From NCBI GenBank assembly GCA_026936335.1, contig JAPMXV010000055.1, forward strand, positions 124,001 to 188,000: 64,000 nucleotides of DNA, given 5' to 3'. The notes beneath the pieces are model-generated. The model was not told the origin of the DNA. It ran no database searches and saw only the letters and a list, made by a program, of their open reading frames with translations. Positions within the stretch are counted from its first letter, which is position 1. Every line of letters starts with the position of its first letter. Shown one piece after another: positions 23,092 through 37,492 of the stretch. The stretch is from Mantamonas sphyraenae (taxonomy: Eukaryota; CRuMs; Mantamonadidae). The translations under genes were made by a program, and so were the position numbers.

Positions 23092-24491
23092 TCACCCGGT
23101 GCTACCGGTGACTGCAGCGACTGCGGCGGCGGCAGCAGCAGCGTCGTCGCTATCGTCGATGGAGTTGCGCGTTTGGCTGGCTGTGGAAGCGCTGTCGCTG
23201 TTGTTGGACTCGGAGTGGGCCAGGTGGGGTACGGAAAAGGTGGGACCCAGGGTGTGTTCGTCTTCGGGCGCTTTGGTGGGAAACAGGGCCTCTTGGACGC
23301 TGAGGGCGCGTGGGCGTGCGCCACCTGTTCCTGTGGCGCTGCTCTCACTGGTGTGCGAGGCCACAGAGGAACGGCGACTGGTACTCCTGCTGCGCCTGCC
23401 CATACCCATACCCATACCCGCCATCTGACCCACGGGTGACCCGGACACGGAGGAGGAGCGGAGCGCGAGGAGCGGAGAGACGGACCGGTAGCCGCCGTCG
23501 TCCTGCGACGACGTACGCCTGGTGCGAGGCGACAGGAGCAGCGAACGGTCCATGGCCGATTCGACCTCATTGGCAAGCTGCACGGTTTCCTCTCGTGCCT
23601 CCTTGGCGAGTTCGTGTTCGCGAGCAAGGCGCATCTGCAGCAGCTGCTTCTCACGTTCCAGCTGCTGCACACGCTTTTTCAACTCTGCATTCTCTGTGAC
23701 GACTGAGTGTGCGTGTGTGCCATTCGATGTGTGTCCGGGTTGGTGCACGGCGTCGTCGTGGAGGACCGCCGAGGGGACCGCGTGTACGTGAAGTGAACGG
23801 AAGGTGTCAGTCTGGGGCCATTTCCCTCTTCCACGTCTTGGTTGTGTTTGCCACCACTGCAAGCCACGTACGCTGATGGTTCTCTGTCTGCAGGCGCTCC
23901 ACCTTATCTATACTGCTATGGGAAGCCGATGCATTGGGAGAGGAGCTGTGGACGGGAAAGGGGGGGGCCCTTGGGGCGTCAGAACGCGAGGAAGTTGGCC
24001 CAAATCGGGAAGGTGGAACGCCACGCGGGGTTTTCGGGCGACACACACACACGCTCTCTTGGTGTAACTCACCTTGCACTCTTGGGGATTTCTGTGAACG
24101 AATCGTCTGATTCGCGGCCGAGCTCTGCTTCGAGCTGGCGCTTTGCAGCCACGGCCTCTTCCAGGCGCCGCTGGAGTTGGTTGACCACTTTCTCTTGTTC
24201 CGACTCCAGAGCCTGCTGGACGGCGGTCTTTTCGGCGCGTATTTGCTCGAGCTGGTAGCGCACCTGGTTGAGTTTCACCTGTTCGGCCTCCACGGCCGAC
24301 GTCGTCTCGTCGCGTGCGTTCTGCAGGGTCTTGAGCAGCGCCACAGCCCGCTGTTCATCCTCCACCTCCACCGCCTGCACCAGCGCACTGTTGCGCTCCT
24401 TCAGCTCCGTCACCTCACTTTGCAATGCACGCACCTGTCTCTGCAGCGCATCCACGTCGTCGTTCCCCTGCTGCTGCTGCTCCTGGCTCAT
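23092..24491 (-). CDS. Coiled-coil protein, CCDC6-like
   Basis: Exons 24491-24073, 23945-23872 and 23693-23092; 364 aa, total in frame. Residues about 10-200 are one long coiled coil with heptads (LKERNSALVQAVEVEDEQ, ALESEQEKVVNQLQRRLEE). The ESEQEKVVNQL block and the later ENAELKKRVQQLEREK resemble the repeated EQEQE.LVN.L units of CCDC6. The C-terminal 150 residues are Ser-rich with SVSPLLALRSSS and RRSRSTSRRSS, likely phosphorylated, and end in an Ala run. CCDC6 is a scaffold in DNA-damage and signalling pathways; a generic coiled coil cannot be excluded. Both introns contain CTGAC. Confidence 0.55.
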
Positions 24492-24610
24492 GCGGCGGTC
24501 AGCTGGTCTCGTGCTTGGTTGGCCCTGCGCGTGTGGTTGGTTCGCAGAAAGGGTAACGGGTGGGAAGGGGAGGGGGGACGGGTGCAGGTCAGTGATTGAG
24601 TGGGTGATGG

Positions 24611-27600
24611 ATGGAGAGTGGGCTGCGACGGCTGGACCAAACCACGTCGACCGACATGCAGAAGAGAAGAGCAGAGCAGAGCAACGAGGCAGACTCGCCA
24701 AGTGTGCTCATGCGCATGTCTCGCACCTTTGACAGTGCCTTTCGGCGGTGGTTCACTGCGCAGGGCCGAGCTGTGGGCAACAACCCGATCAAAACCATTC
24801 TGGCTTCGGTCTTCCTCACTGCACTCTGCGGCGTGTTTATCGTCAACATCCAGTTCATCACCAACCCCGAGGATCTTTGGGTGCCTGCAGACAGTGTCGT
24901 ACGTGGTTGCCCGTCCCCGTCCATCCTCCATCTGTGTGTGCATTTGGGCCCTTTTCTCCGTGGCGTGTCTGAGTACTGACCTCCGCCCTCCGCCCTCCCC
25001 TCCTCCCTCACAGGCCAAGCACCACGAAACAACATTTAACAAGCAGTTTGGTATGTGGTTGGGATGTCGTGTGTGTGTGTGTGTGTGTTTGTGTGTCTGT
25101 CTGTCCTGTGCGCATGTGGGACGGCCCCTTTCTGGCCATCCCTCCTGTGTACACGCCTTGCCGCTGTTGTTGTTGGCCATGACCATGCCCAGAATGGTGT
25201 TGCTGACCCAATCTTGTCCACACACGTTGCACAGGAGCATTCTGGCGTCTGGAGCAGATTATCTACACGTCAACGACGCCTGGGGCCAACGTGTTGACGT
25301 ATGTTTTGCGCACGGCGGTTCGGCGGAGCAACCACACATGCGCCAGCCCGGCCGCGTCCTCCCATGACGAGGCGGTTGCCAATCGCCTCACCCGTGCTCA
25401 CACAGACACGTGCACACTCATGCTCACACCCACTGACACCCGCACTGCCCCCATCCACAGCAAGGAGAACATTATTGCCATGCAGAAGATCGACAACGTG
25501 ATGCGCAACTTTAGCGTAAACGCAGGCGGCAAGACATGGACACTGGACGACTTGTGTTACAAACCCATCATTGGGCGCGGCTGTTACATCAACACTGCCG
25601 CAGGGTACTGGCAGAACGACCTGTCCAAGATGGAGGCCATCCAGAACCAGCAGCAGATCTTTAGCACGGTGTCGACCGCCAATGGTGCGTGGGCCTCCCC
25701 CTTCCCCCCATGGTGGAGCAAGTGAATATGGAGGTGAGATGAGACCTCGTGACGTAGTTTGCTGACACCCACCCACACCCACACACCCATACACACGTGT
25801 GCAGTGCTGAACGACATCGGCGTGCCTGTGCTGGCCAACACGGTGATGGGCGGGGTGACGCGAGACGACCGCAACCAGGTGACCAAGGCACAGGCGCTGA
25901 TTGTGACGTACTTTCTGCTGGCAGAAGAGGAGTACGAGGCGGCGGCGAGCGAGTGGGAATCGCTGTGGCTGAAGGAGCTGGAGAAGCCCGTGGAAGGCAT
26001 GCACGTGTACCGGTGGGCACAGCGCTCGATCCAGGATGAAATCAACCGGGAGTCGAGCACAGACATTTCCACAGTGGCCATCTCGTACGCCGTCATGTTT
26101 GTGTACATTTCGGTTGCGCTGGGCTCGTTCCACCTTGTGCGCTCCAAGTTCCTGTTGGGTCTGGGCGGCATCATCACGGTGAGCATGGCCCTGGTGATGG
26201 GCTTTGGGTTGGCGGTGCTGTTTGGCATCAAGGCCACCCTGATCATTTCCGAAGTCATCCCCTTCCTCATTCTGGCCATTGGCGTGGACAACATGTTTAT
26301 CCTGGCCAACACCATGGACCGCACCGACGCCTACCTGAGCATCCCCGAGCGTCTGGGCGACGCCCTGGGCCACGTGGGTGCCTCGGTGACCCTTGCCTCG
26401 CTGGCCGAGTTTGTGGCCTTTATGCTGGGTTCGTTCACGCGCATGCCCGCCGTACAGGCCTTTTGCTTCTACGCAGGCCTGGCCATCCTGGCAGACTATC
26501 TGTTGCAGGTGACCTTCTTTGCAGCTCTGCTCTCGCTCGACGCACGGCGTCAGGCAGAGCGCAGGGTGGACCTTGCGCCGTGCATCAAGCTGGACGACGT
26601 CACCATGCCCGACGTGGACGACACGTCGTGTGGGGCCAACTTGTCGCGCGGCACGGTGGTGCAGTCGTTTGTGAAGGATGTGTACACACCGTTCCTGATG
26701 AACCCGTGGGTGCGTGGCGTGGGCATTGTGCTGTTTGTGGCGTTTACCCTTGTGTCGGGCTACTGGACGTTGCAACTCAAGGTGGGCCTGTCCCAGCAGA
26801 CGGCCTTGCCCACCGACTCGTATCTGCTGCCCTTCTTTGACAACCAGAACGAGTACCTGGAGGCCGGCCCTCCGTTCTACGTGGTGATGGAGGACTGGAA
26901 GTACGAGTACGTGAAACCGCTGGCCAAGTACAACAACATGGATCCGGTCACACACATCTTCAACAACTATGCAGAGCTTGCGTCGGACAAGAATCCGTAC
27001 GTGATGCAGGGCATGCTGTACTCGTGGCTACACGATTACATCAGCTGGGCGCGGCACTGTCCGCCGCACAACATTGGCCTGAATGACAAGACGGCCCTGC
27101 CCACGGAGGAGCAGTTTATGCCCTGGCTGCACGAGTTTCTCTTCAACACAACCTGTGGACCCAACAAGAAGCACTGCCCGTCGCTGTGTGGCACGGCGTA
27201 CCAGGACGACGTGGCGTTCTCGGACAACGGCACCAAGATTGTGGCCCACCGCCTGCGTGGATACCACATTCCGTTGAAGAAGCAGAGCGACTACATCAAC
27301 GCACTGCGCGTGGCCAACTACGGGGCCAGCGAATCGCCAGAGGACATCCCCACCTTTCCATACTCGGTGTTCTACGTGTTCTTTGAGCAGTACCTGTTCA
27401 TTGGCGAGGTGGCCGTGACCAACATGTTGATGGCGTCCGGGGCCGTGTTTCTCGTCACGCTGCTGCTGCTGGGCAACCTGTCGACGTCGTTCCTGATCCT
27501 GCTCACGGTGGGGATGATCGACGTCGACCTGCTGGGTCTCATGTACCTGTGGGACATCCGCGTCAACGCCGTGTCTGTGGTCAACATGGTGATGGCCATC

Positions 27601-28041
27601 GGCATTTCCGTGGAGTTTTGCGTGCACATCGGCCGCTCATACCTGACGCAGACGGGCACGCGCGAGGAGCGAGCACGCAAGGCCATGGTGGACATGGGCT
27701 CCAACGTGCTGTCGGGCATCACCATGACCAAGTTCTTTGGCGTGGTTGTGCTCGCCTTTTCGCCCTCACTGCTTTTCCAGGTGTACTATTTCAGGATGTA
27801 CTTTGGCATCGTCGTGTTTGGTGCCCTGCACGGTCTCTTCTTCCTGCCAGCCATGCTGTCGCTCATCGGCACCACAGAGACCATTGTGGAGGGCGACCTG
27901 CACCTGAACAAGGACATCGGCGACCGTCGCGGCCTCATCCAGGCCGAGGGTGACGGCCTTGACGCCGACGACGACCAGACTGTGTTGAACTCGGGGGCGC
28001 AGAAGAACTACGGCACCGTGGATCGACGTGCTGGGAAGTAA
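24611..28041 (+). CDS. NPC1/Patched-type sterol-sensing-domain transporter lacking the N-terminal domain
   Basis: Exons 24611-24898, 25014-25050, 25235-25298, 25461-25684 and 25805-28041; 949 aa with all phases consistent. An RND-fold membrane protein. About 50 cytosolic residues precede TM1 (NNPIKTILASVFLTALCGVF), then NPEDLWVPADS and FWRLEQIIYTS as in NPC1. The sterol-sensing domain follows RSIQDEINRESSTD, with EVIPFLILAIGVDNMFI. A second helix bundle lies near the C-terminus. The Cys-rich sterol-binding N-terminal domain of animal NPC1 (about 240 aa) is absent. The second luminal domain is present with several Cys. Probable role: sterol or lipid export across endolysosomal or plasma membranes. 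All four introns carry CTGAC. Confidence 0.86.
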
Positions 28042-28118
28042 ATGCGGAGAAAGACGATGGGAGGAAATGAAGGATGATTGTGTCAAGTGCAGAGTGCGCA
28101 AGCGGGGCAAAGTGAATC

Positions 28119-28640
28119 ATGCCCGCGAAAAAGGACAAAAAGGGCGTGCGGCATCCAGATTCACTCAACCGGATCAATTTCCTGCACCAACTCTCCCTTT
28201 TGTCCAACGCCCCATTGCGCTCACAGGTGGCGTTGGGCTCGTTCTACATGCATACGGCGGCCACGGTGGCGCAACGCAATGTGCTTCGGTTGTACGTCGC
28301 GCGTGAGCAGGAGGAACACGAATGGGAATTGCCTGGACGCTGACAGGTGGGGTGGGGTGTGATGTGCGCGTGCATACACAGGGACAAATCGATCAAACGC
28401 ACTGTGTGCCGCAAGTGCGCGACGCCGCTGATTCCTGGAGAGACCGCGCGGTATCGTGTGAACCGCCTTGTGCAGGCGCATATGAGTATCACGTGTTTGC
28501 ATTGTGGCCACGTAAAACGCATTGGGTTGTGGAAGGAGAAACACGCTCGGCGGAAGCAGAGGCGGAAGGGGAAAAAGGCCAAAGGGAAGGGAAAAGTTGT
28601 GGAAGGTGGACAAGACAGAGATGTCAAGGACAGCAGGTAA
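28119..28640 (+). CDS. RPP21: RNase P/MRP protein subunit p21 (Rpr2/Rpp21/Snm1 family)
   Basis: Exons 28119-28291 and 28382-28640; 143 aa. A zinc-binding subunit of nuclear RNase P that trims the 5' leader of pre-tRNAs. N-terminal helices are RINFLHQLSLL and VAQRNVLRL. After a phase-2 intron come DKSIKRTVCRKCATPLIPG and CLHCGHVKRIG, giving the four cysteines of the family zinc ribbon. The tail is strongly basic (RRKQRRKGKKAKGKGK). The donor GTACGT at 28292 gives NVLRL-DKSIKRTVC, which matches the family spacing better than a later GTGAGC. The intron has CTGAC. Its stop lies 63 bp from the left inverted-repeat arm. Confidence 0.85.
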
Positions 28641-28707
28641 CGGCGAATGTGGGAGGTGCAAAGTGGGTTTACTATCTGTGTGTGTGTGTGTGTGTGTGTA
28701 CTGTCCT

Positions 28708-29647
28708 CTACGCGCTGTTGGACACGAGGCCGCCCTTGCTGTTGCTGCTGCTGCTGGTGACATACCCAGCCTCTGCCAGATCTCGTGTGGCCACGTGGAA
28801 TGTGACCTTGACCTTGCCTGTGCTGTACGTCCGTGTCACCTCCCTGCCCGTGCCCTTTGTGATGAACGAGTCGTCGTAGTACTCGGGCGCCGTCCCCGTC
28901 AGCATCGACGTAAACTGCTGCAACAGCGACGTCGACTTGGGTGCATACGTGTGGATGTACTTTGTCGTGCTGTGTGTAGAATGGGGACCAAAGGGGAGGG
29001 GGGAGCGTCAGCAAGGGCCAAACCCACACACCACCAGGCACCAGGCACCAGGGGACACACACACACACACACACACGCACGCACCTGCCCGACTGCAGTG
29101 GCACATGGGTGGTGCCGTATCCAGCCAACACCAGCCTGCCCAGCAGGTCGTATCTGTACAGAGTCAGGGCCAGCTGAGGCCAGCCCGCCGGGTTTGTCGA
29201 AGTAAAGCTCGCCGAAAGCGGCATGTTCCAGGTGAGCACAGAGCCATCAGCACCCTCTTTCTTGTATGCAATCTGTGTGGTGCCAAAGTGTGGTCCCTGC
29301 CATTGCGTGTGGTGTCACGTCCTTTTGTGCGTCAGCATCGCCGCCTTTGTCGTAACCGTTTCCAATCCAGCGCGCCCAAAACACGCTCCCGTCCGCCTCA
29401 TGCGCCATCCTTGCATCCCACTCACATCCACAATGTCCCAATCGTAGCCTGTACACACAAACTCAAACTTGCAAAACACCCCGTCTGCCCCGGGCATCTG
29501 TGTCCATCCGCAGCGCGTGTCAGCGAACCCAACGCGGCCTCCGCCCTTCACTCGTTCTCCCGCCTCTCCACCCACCTCGGCCGTGTCAATCTGCCCGTTG
29601 ACATTCAACATGAACTGCGACGTTGTGTCACCCGCCGTGCTGCTCAT
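28708..29647 (-). CDS. B9D1: B9 domain-containing protein 1, copy A
   Basis: Exons 29647-29576, 29497-29426, 29296-29085 and 28969-28708; 205 aa. B9D1 belongs to the MKS module of the ciliary transition zone, which gates protein entry to the flagellum. The B9 (C2-like) domain runs from about residue 12 to 180: [51 protein letters not shown], then [14 protein letters not shown] and GREVTRTYS. This order and the STNP.GWPQ and GREVTR blocks are those of B9D1 rather than B9D2/MKS1. The tail is a poly-Ser stretch. Introns 1-3 all carry CTGAC. Head-to-head with AK2 (92 bp). Copy B is the mirror image. Confidence 0.93.
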
Positions 29648-29739
29648 GCCGCCTGTTGCTGTGCTGTGTGTGCCTTTGGTCGATGCGGCGCAGAGTGTGC
29701 CATCGCAACCCAAACCGGAAGCACAAACCAGCCTTGACG

Positions 29740-31199
<1,460 letters not shown>

Positions 31200-31253
31200 A
31201 GCGTGGGCGTGAGGGAAGGAGGCAGCAGAACAACAAACAAAGGGAGATGTTGA

Positions 31254-32349
31254 ATGCTGATGCGTATGCCCGTCCCCGATTGCACCCATTGCACCAACGA
31301 AACCCCGCCAATGAGCACCTACGGAGAGTGGGACACCACGGTGGAGGACCTGTTTGCCAGCAAGGAGTGTGTGTATGTGCAGGCGCCAATGGTGCGGTAC
31401 TCCAAGCTCCCGTTCCGGCTGCTGTGTCGGCGGTGGGGCGTTGACCTGTGCTTCACGCCCATGATCATTGCAGACGCGTTCAATCGCTCGGAAAAGAGCC
31501 GCAACATAGAATTCACCACACATACAGACGACAACCCGCTGATTGTACAGTTTGCAGCCACGTCGGACGTGGAGCTGACGCTGGCTGCCCAGAAGGTTGC
31601 ACGCCACTGCAACGGCGTCGACATCAATTGTGGCTGCCCGCAACGCTGGGCATGCGCAGAGGGCATTGGATGCGCCATGTTGGAGAAGCCGCAACTCATC
31701 TGCGACATGGTGCGTAGCGTCCGCAACGAGGCAAACCTGCCGTGCAGCATCAAGATCCGTCTCCAGGACGACCTGCGCAAAACATACGACCTGGTCGCAC
31801 AAGCAGAGGCTGCAGGCGTGGCCTTTATCTCTGTGCATGGTCGCACACGCAAGGAGCGCACACAAGTGGATGTGCGCTGGGAGGACGTCAAGACGGTAGG
31901 TTTTTGCATCTTGGCCCCCCCAGCTTTCTCGCCGCTCCCCTTCCCCGCTCACGCCTCCATTCCGCATACAGATCAAAGAACTCAGCTCGGTGCCCATTGT
32001 GCACAACGGTGACGTGTTTTCCCTGGCAGATGCACTCAAGTTCTCCGAGCTGACGGGAGTCGACGGCGTCATGTCCGCACGGGGCATCTTGCGCAACCCT
32101 GCCCTCTTCCTTGGGTACGATATCCCCCCCATGGAATGTGTCATGGACATGTTGGACCTTTCCATGCGTTTGGGCTCGCCTCTGCGCCTTACACGCCACC
32201 ACCTGGCCCAGATGATCTTGCCCATGTGCTCGTCCTCCGAGGCCAAGGAGTTTTCACGGCTCAAGACCACCGCCGGGATCATCGACTACCTTCGGGCTCT
32301 GGGTGCAGAAAAGACAGATGCGTTTGGACCACGAGGTGATGGCAAGTGA
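31254..32349 (+). CDS. DUS4L: tRNA-dihydrouridine synthase, DUS4-like
   Basis: Exons 31254-31895 and 31972-32349; up to 339 aa. An FMN enzyme that reduces uridine to dihydrouridine in the D-loop of tRNAs. Seen: YVQAPMVRYSKLPFR (FMN site), PLIVQFAA, DINCGCPQRWA with the catalytic Cys, HGRTRKER, then after the intron PIVHNGDVF and GVMSARGILRNPALF. GCPQ.WA and VRYSKL favour the DUS4 group. Several ATGs are possible (31254, 31260, 31266, 31311). The first two lie inside the inverted-repeat arm and the boundary falls at 31264. The intron (76 bp) lacks CTGAC. Convergent with CAPZA, 51 bp. Confidence 0.9.
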
Positions 32350-32400
32350 GTGTGCGCTTCATGGAATCGGTTTTTGTCGATTTTGCAGTTCATTTTCAGC

Positions 32401-33723
32401 TCACTTGAGGTCGCCTGCCAGCTTGGAGGCGTTGACAATCTTGTGCCAGTCGACCTTGTTGCCTGTGATGGGCAGCTTCTTGCGCAGGTTCTTGAAAGTG
32501 GTGTCGCTGAACGTTGCGTTGGTGTAGCCGAGGTCCTGCAGGTACTCCTGCTCGGCGGCCAGGATGTTCTCCACAATGGATGCTGCTGTGCTGTCGGCGC
32601 CACCGTTGGTGTTCACCGTGTATGTTGCCTCCTTGTTGGTGGTCAGCTGCACGTTTCCCTCCTCGTAAAAGTGCACAACCGTCTTGAGCACACCCTTCAG
32701 CTCGCTGCCCTTCAGGGTCCACGTGGCACGCATGCGCCCGTTCCAGAAGTTGTTGGGCGAGAACTGTGCCGAGCTGATGCACACCGTGAGCTCGTTGTTG
32801 CGCGAGTACACAGCGGCCACGCCGTTGGGGTACCAGTCGCCAATGTGGGCGTCCACTGCGTCCTGCACAGCCGCCCTGTTTGTGTGCACGTCCGCCGTGT
32901 GTACACATCACCGTGGCCCCGCCGTGTGTTCAAAGCATGTTTCCGTGTGATCCCTGTCTGTGTCAGCCTCCACACCCATGTTCCTTGGCTCGCACACGCA
33001 GCCGGCCTTGTCCATTTCTCCCTCTCAAAACCAACCTGAGCGTTTCGTCCGACGCCTTTTCGCTGCTCTTCAGCTCACGCACGCCGTCCACCTTCTGCTC
33101 AGTTCCCACACGCCCATTTGTTGTGTCAGTGCCCACTCGTGTGCATGTTCTACATCCGTGTGCATGTCCTGCACAGCCGCCTACGCAGCCGCAGCCGTGC
33201 TTTTTTGTGCGACCCAAAAAAAGAGGGCCGTCGTTCATCAACCGGCCCGTGTACACGCCCATGTGCACCTTGGCTTCGTGGCACACGGGGCCTGTGCGCC
33301 ATCTCCAGGCCTCCCTCGGCCACTCACCTGCTTCACGTGGTCAAAGGTAAACACCTGGCCACCCTTGGGGTCGATGTACTCCTTTGTGTCAACCTCGCCT
33401 GCCTCCGTCACCAGCACCTTGTAGTCAGCCCCCTCCAGATCCACAGCGATCATCTGGTCCACATTGTAGGTGCGGAATGTCTGCAGAGCGCTGGCGTTCA
33501 GCAGCTGGTCGTTGTCCACCAGCGAGCGGACGTCTGCGTGTGCGTGGCTGTGTGTGAGCGTTGGTGTTGTGTGCTGCGCCACCCCCCCCCCTCTTTGCTC
33601 CTGCGTCCGCCCCTTGCTCGTTCTCCCTCACGTACCCACGACCACCTCGTTGAACTCTCCAGGTGGAGCAGACAGAATGAACTTGGTTGCAATGGCAATG
33701 CGCTCGGAATCGCTGACCGACAT
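32401..33723 (-). CDS. CAPZA: F-actin capping protein subunit alpha
   Basis: Exons 33723-33636, 33533-33328, 33094-33036 and 32875-32401; 275 aa. With the beta subunit it caps barbed ends of actin filaments and is part of dynactin. Matches: KFILSAPPGEFNEVV, DVRSLVDNDQLL, YNVDQMIAV, FDHVKQ, then a 59-nt exon reading KVDGVRELKSSEKASDETL, and the C-terminal half with NFWNGRMRATW, VVHFYEEGNVQL, SDTTFKNLRKKLP and VDWHKI. The small third exon is supported because it joins phases 0 and 2 correctly and fills the stretch between the two conserved halves. Introns 2 and 3 carry CTGACAC. Divergent from the SNARE by 63 bp. Confidence 0.93.
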
Positions 33724-33786
33724 CTCGAGTTTTCCCTGTTTGTCTGCCGCGCCCTGCGCCGCCAACCGAAATCCACACCGGAAACC

Positions 33787-34878
33787 ATGGGCAAGGGTGG
33801 AGTCAAGGGAACGGGCAACATCAACGAGCTCATGCGTCGTCTTGAGACCATGGAGATGGAGCTCGACCCCAACGGAGGCCAGGAGAACGACAACAAGCCC
33901 GCCAAGAAGCTGGACAAGTTTGGCCGCAAGAAAGCTGACGCCTCCCAGAACCTGCGCCACATCCGCAAGGTAAGGCCCACCAGCCATATGTGCCACGCCC
34001 TCCCCTCCCCGATTCACGGCTGCGTTGCCCCCTCCTTGCTCCTCCCTACCAATGCACGGCGCATTCAGCCTTGGCGAGCCCTGCCCCTGCGCGCCCGCGA
34101 TTTCCCACGAGAGGGCTTCAACGAATTCTCTGGGTTTTTGCCCGCCCACGGCTCACACCCACACCGGCAATCCACACAGATGATCAAGGAGCGTGACGAA
34201 CTGCTCAACGGACGCGGTGGCAACAACGGCGAGGCCGTCAAGCTGTCGGCACAGATTCGGCAGAAGATCCGGGAGGTGAAGGAGGATGCCCAAACGATGG
34301 CCAAAATCCAGCGCGAAAAGGAGCGCAAGCTGAACAAGAAGAAGCCCGAAAACAGGGAGCTGCTGGACAAGTACAAGAAGGTGGTGGACCTGACGTTTGG
34401 TCACATCGAAGAGTGCGAGCGCCTGGACAAGGCGCGCGGTCAAGAGCGCATGGAAAACAACCGCAACGAGCTCATGTCTGGAGCCACGTCGACCAAGCGC
34501 AGTCTGTACATTGATCCCACCGAGACAGAGCTGGACGATATTGACGACATCGAGGTCCAGCAGGCCCTGCAGGAGTTTGAGGAAACCAACGCCAAGATCG
34601 ACGACATTGTCGACGAGATCCACGAGGACGTGCATGTGCTCAAGAACATGGCTCGTGACATCGGCGACACCGTCGACCGCCAGAACATTATGCTGGACGA
34701 GGTGAACAAGAAGGTCGAAAAGAACATCGACCACGTCAAGCACGTCAACAAGCGCCTCAAGAAGATCCTCAAGAACGTCCGCTCGGGCGACCGCTTCATG
34801 ATTGACTTTATCCTCATCGTCATTGTCATCGGCATCATCGGCTGGGTCGTCACCAAGGTTGCCAAGGTGTCATTTTGA
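33787..34878 (+). CDS. Qc-SNARE, SYP7-like syntaxin
   Basis: Exons 33787-33969 and 34180-34878; 293 aa. A tail-anchored SNARE for vesicle fusion. The N-terminal half is helical and charged (INELMRRLETMEMEL, KKLDKFGRKKADA). The SNARE motif is at about residues 200-260 (EEIHEDVHVLKNMARDIG form, with DRQNIMLDEVNKKVEKN; the zero-layer position is Gln). A single C-terminal helix follows, FMIDFILIVIVIGIIGWVV, with a short luminal end. Plant SYP71-73 and protist relatives have the same LKNMA.D......DRQ...MDE. The intron lacks the usual CTGAC. Confidence 0.8.
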   Translation: MGKGGVKGTGNINELMRRLETMEMELDPNGGQENDNKPAKKLDKFGRKKADASQNLRHIRKVRPTSHMCHALPSPIHGCVAPSLLLPTNARRIQPWRALPLRARDFPREGFNEFSGFLPAHGSHPHRQSTQMIKERDELLNGRGGNNGEAVKLSAQIRQKIREVKEDAQTMAKIQREKERKLNKKKPENRELLDKYKKVVDLTFGHIEECERLDKARGQERMENNRNELMSGATSTKRSLYIDPTETELDDIDDIEVQQALQEFEETNAKIDDIVDEIHEDVHVLKNMARDIGDTVDRQNIMLDEVNKKVEKNIDHVKHVNKRLKKILKNVRSGDRFMIDFILIVIVIGIIGWVVTKVAKVSF

Positions 34879-34993
34879 GAGGGAATGAAGGAAACAAAAC
34901 GAGAAGGCAAGCACAACAGCCACAACACCGCATCAGCATTCAACATCTCCCTTTGTTTGTTGTTCTGCTGTCTCCTTCCCTCACGCCCACGCT

Positions 34994-36453
<1,460 letters not shown>

Positions 36454-36545
36454 CGTCAAGGCTGGTTTGTGCTTCCGGTTTGGGTTGCGATGGCACACTC
36501 TGCGCCGCATCGACCAAAGGCACACACAGCACAGCAACAGGCGGC

Positions 36546-37485
36546 ATGAGCAGCACGGCGGGTGACACAACGTCGCAGTTCATGTTGAATGTCAACGGGC
36601 AGATTGACACGGCCGAGGTGGGTGGAGAGGCGGGAGAACGAGTGAAGGGCGGAGGCCGCGTTGGGTTCGCTGACACGCGCTGCGGATGGACACAGATGCC
36701 CGGGGCAGACGGGGTGTTTTGCAAGTTTGAGTTTGTGTGTACAGGCTACGATTGGGACATTGTGGATGTGAGTGGGATGCAAGGATGGCGCATGAGGCGG
36801 ACGGGAGCGTGTTTGGGCGCGCTGGATTGGAAACGGTTACGACAAAGGCGGCGATGCTGACGCACAAAAGGACGTGACACCACACGCAATGGCAGGGACC
36901 ACACTTTGGCACCACACAGATTGCATACAAGAAAGAGGGTGCTGATGGCTCTGTGCTCACCTGGAACATGCCGCTTTCGGCGAGCTTTACTTCGACAAAC
37001 CCGGCGGGCTGGCCTCAGCTGGCCCTGACTCTGTACAGATACGACCTGCTGGGCAGGCTGGTGTTGGCTGGATACGGCACCACCCATGTGCCACTGCAGT
37101 CGGGCAGGTGCGTGCGTGTGTGTGTGTGTGTGTGTCCCCTGGTGCCTGGTGCCTGGTGGTGTGTGGGTTTGGCCCTTGCTGACGCTCCCCCCTCCCCTTT
37201 GGTCCCCATTCTACACACAGCACGACAAAGTACATCCACACGTATGCACCCAAGTCGACGTCGCTGTTGCAGCAGTTTACGTCGATGCTGACGGGGACGG
37301 CGCCCGAGTACTACGACGACTCGTTCATCACAAAGGGCACGGGCAGGGAGGTGACACGGACGTACAGCACAGGCAAGGTCAAGGTCACATTCCACGTGGC
37401 CACACGAGATCTGGCAGAGGCTGGGTATGTCACCAGCAGCAGCAGCAGCAACAGCAAGGGCGGCCTCGTGTCCAACAGCGCGTAG
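36546..37485 (+). CDS. B9D1: B9 domain-containing protein 1, copy B
   Basis: Exons 36546-36617, 36696-36767, 36896-37107 and 37221-37485; 206 aa, one Ser longer than copy A because of one more AGC in the C-terminal Ser tract. Otherwise the same protein: B9 domain with STNPAGWPQ and GREVTRTYS. Intron 2 is one base shorter in a homopolymer. All splice sites are intact. It is the mirror-image partner of AK2 copy B. Confidence 0.93.
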
Positions 37486-37492
37486 AGGACAG

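Noticed and set aside
28303-28381. Later donor (GTGAGC) for RPP21
   Set aside because: Gives the wrong phase; GTACGT at 28292 restores the frame and the conserved spacing.
28681-28700. GT and CA tracts as CRISPR or tandem arrays
   Set aside because: Plain dinucleotide microsatellites with no spacer structure.
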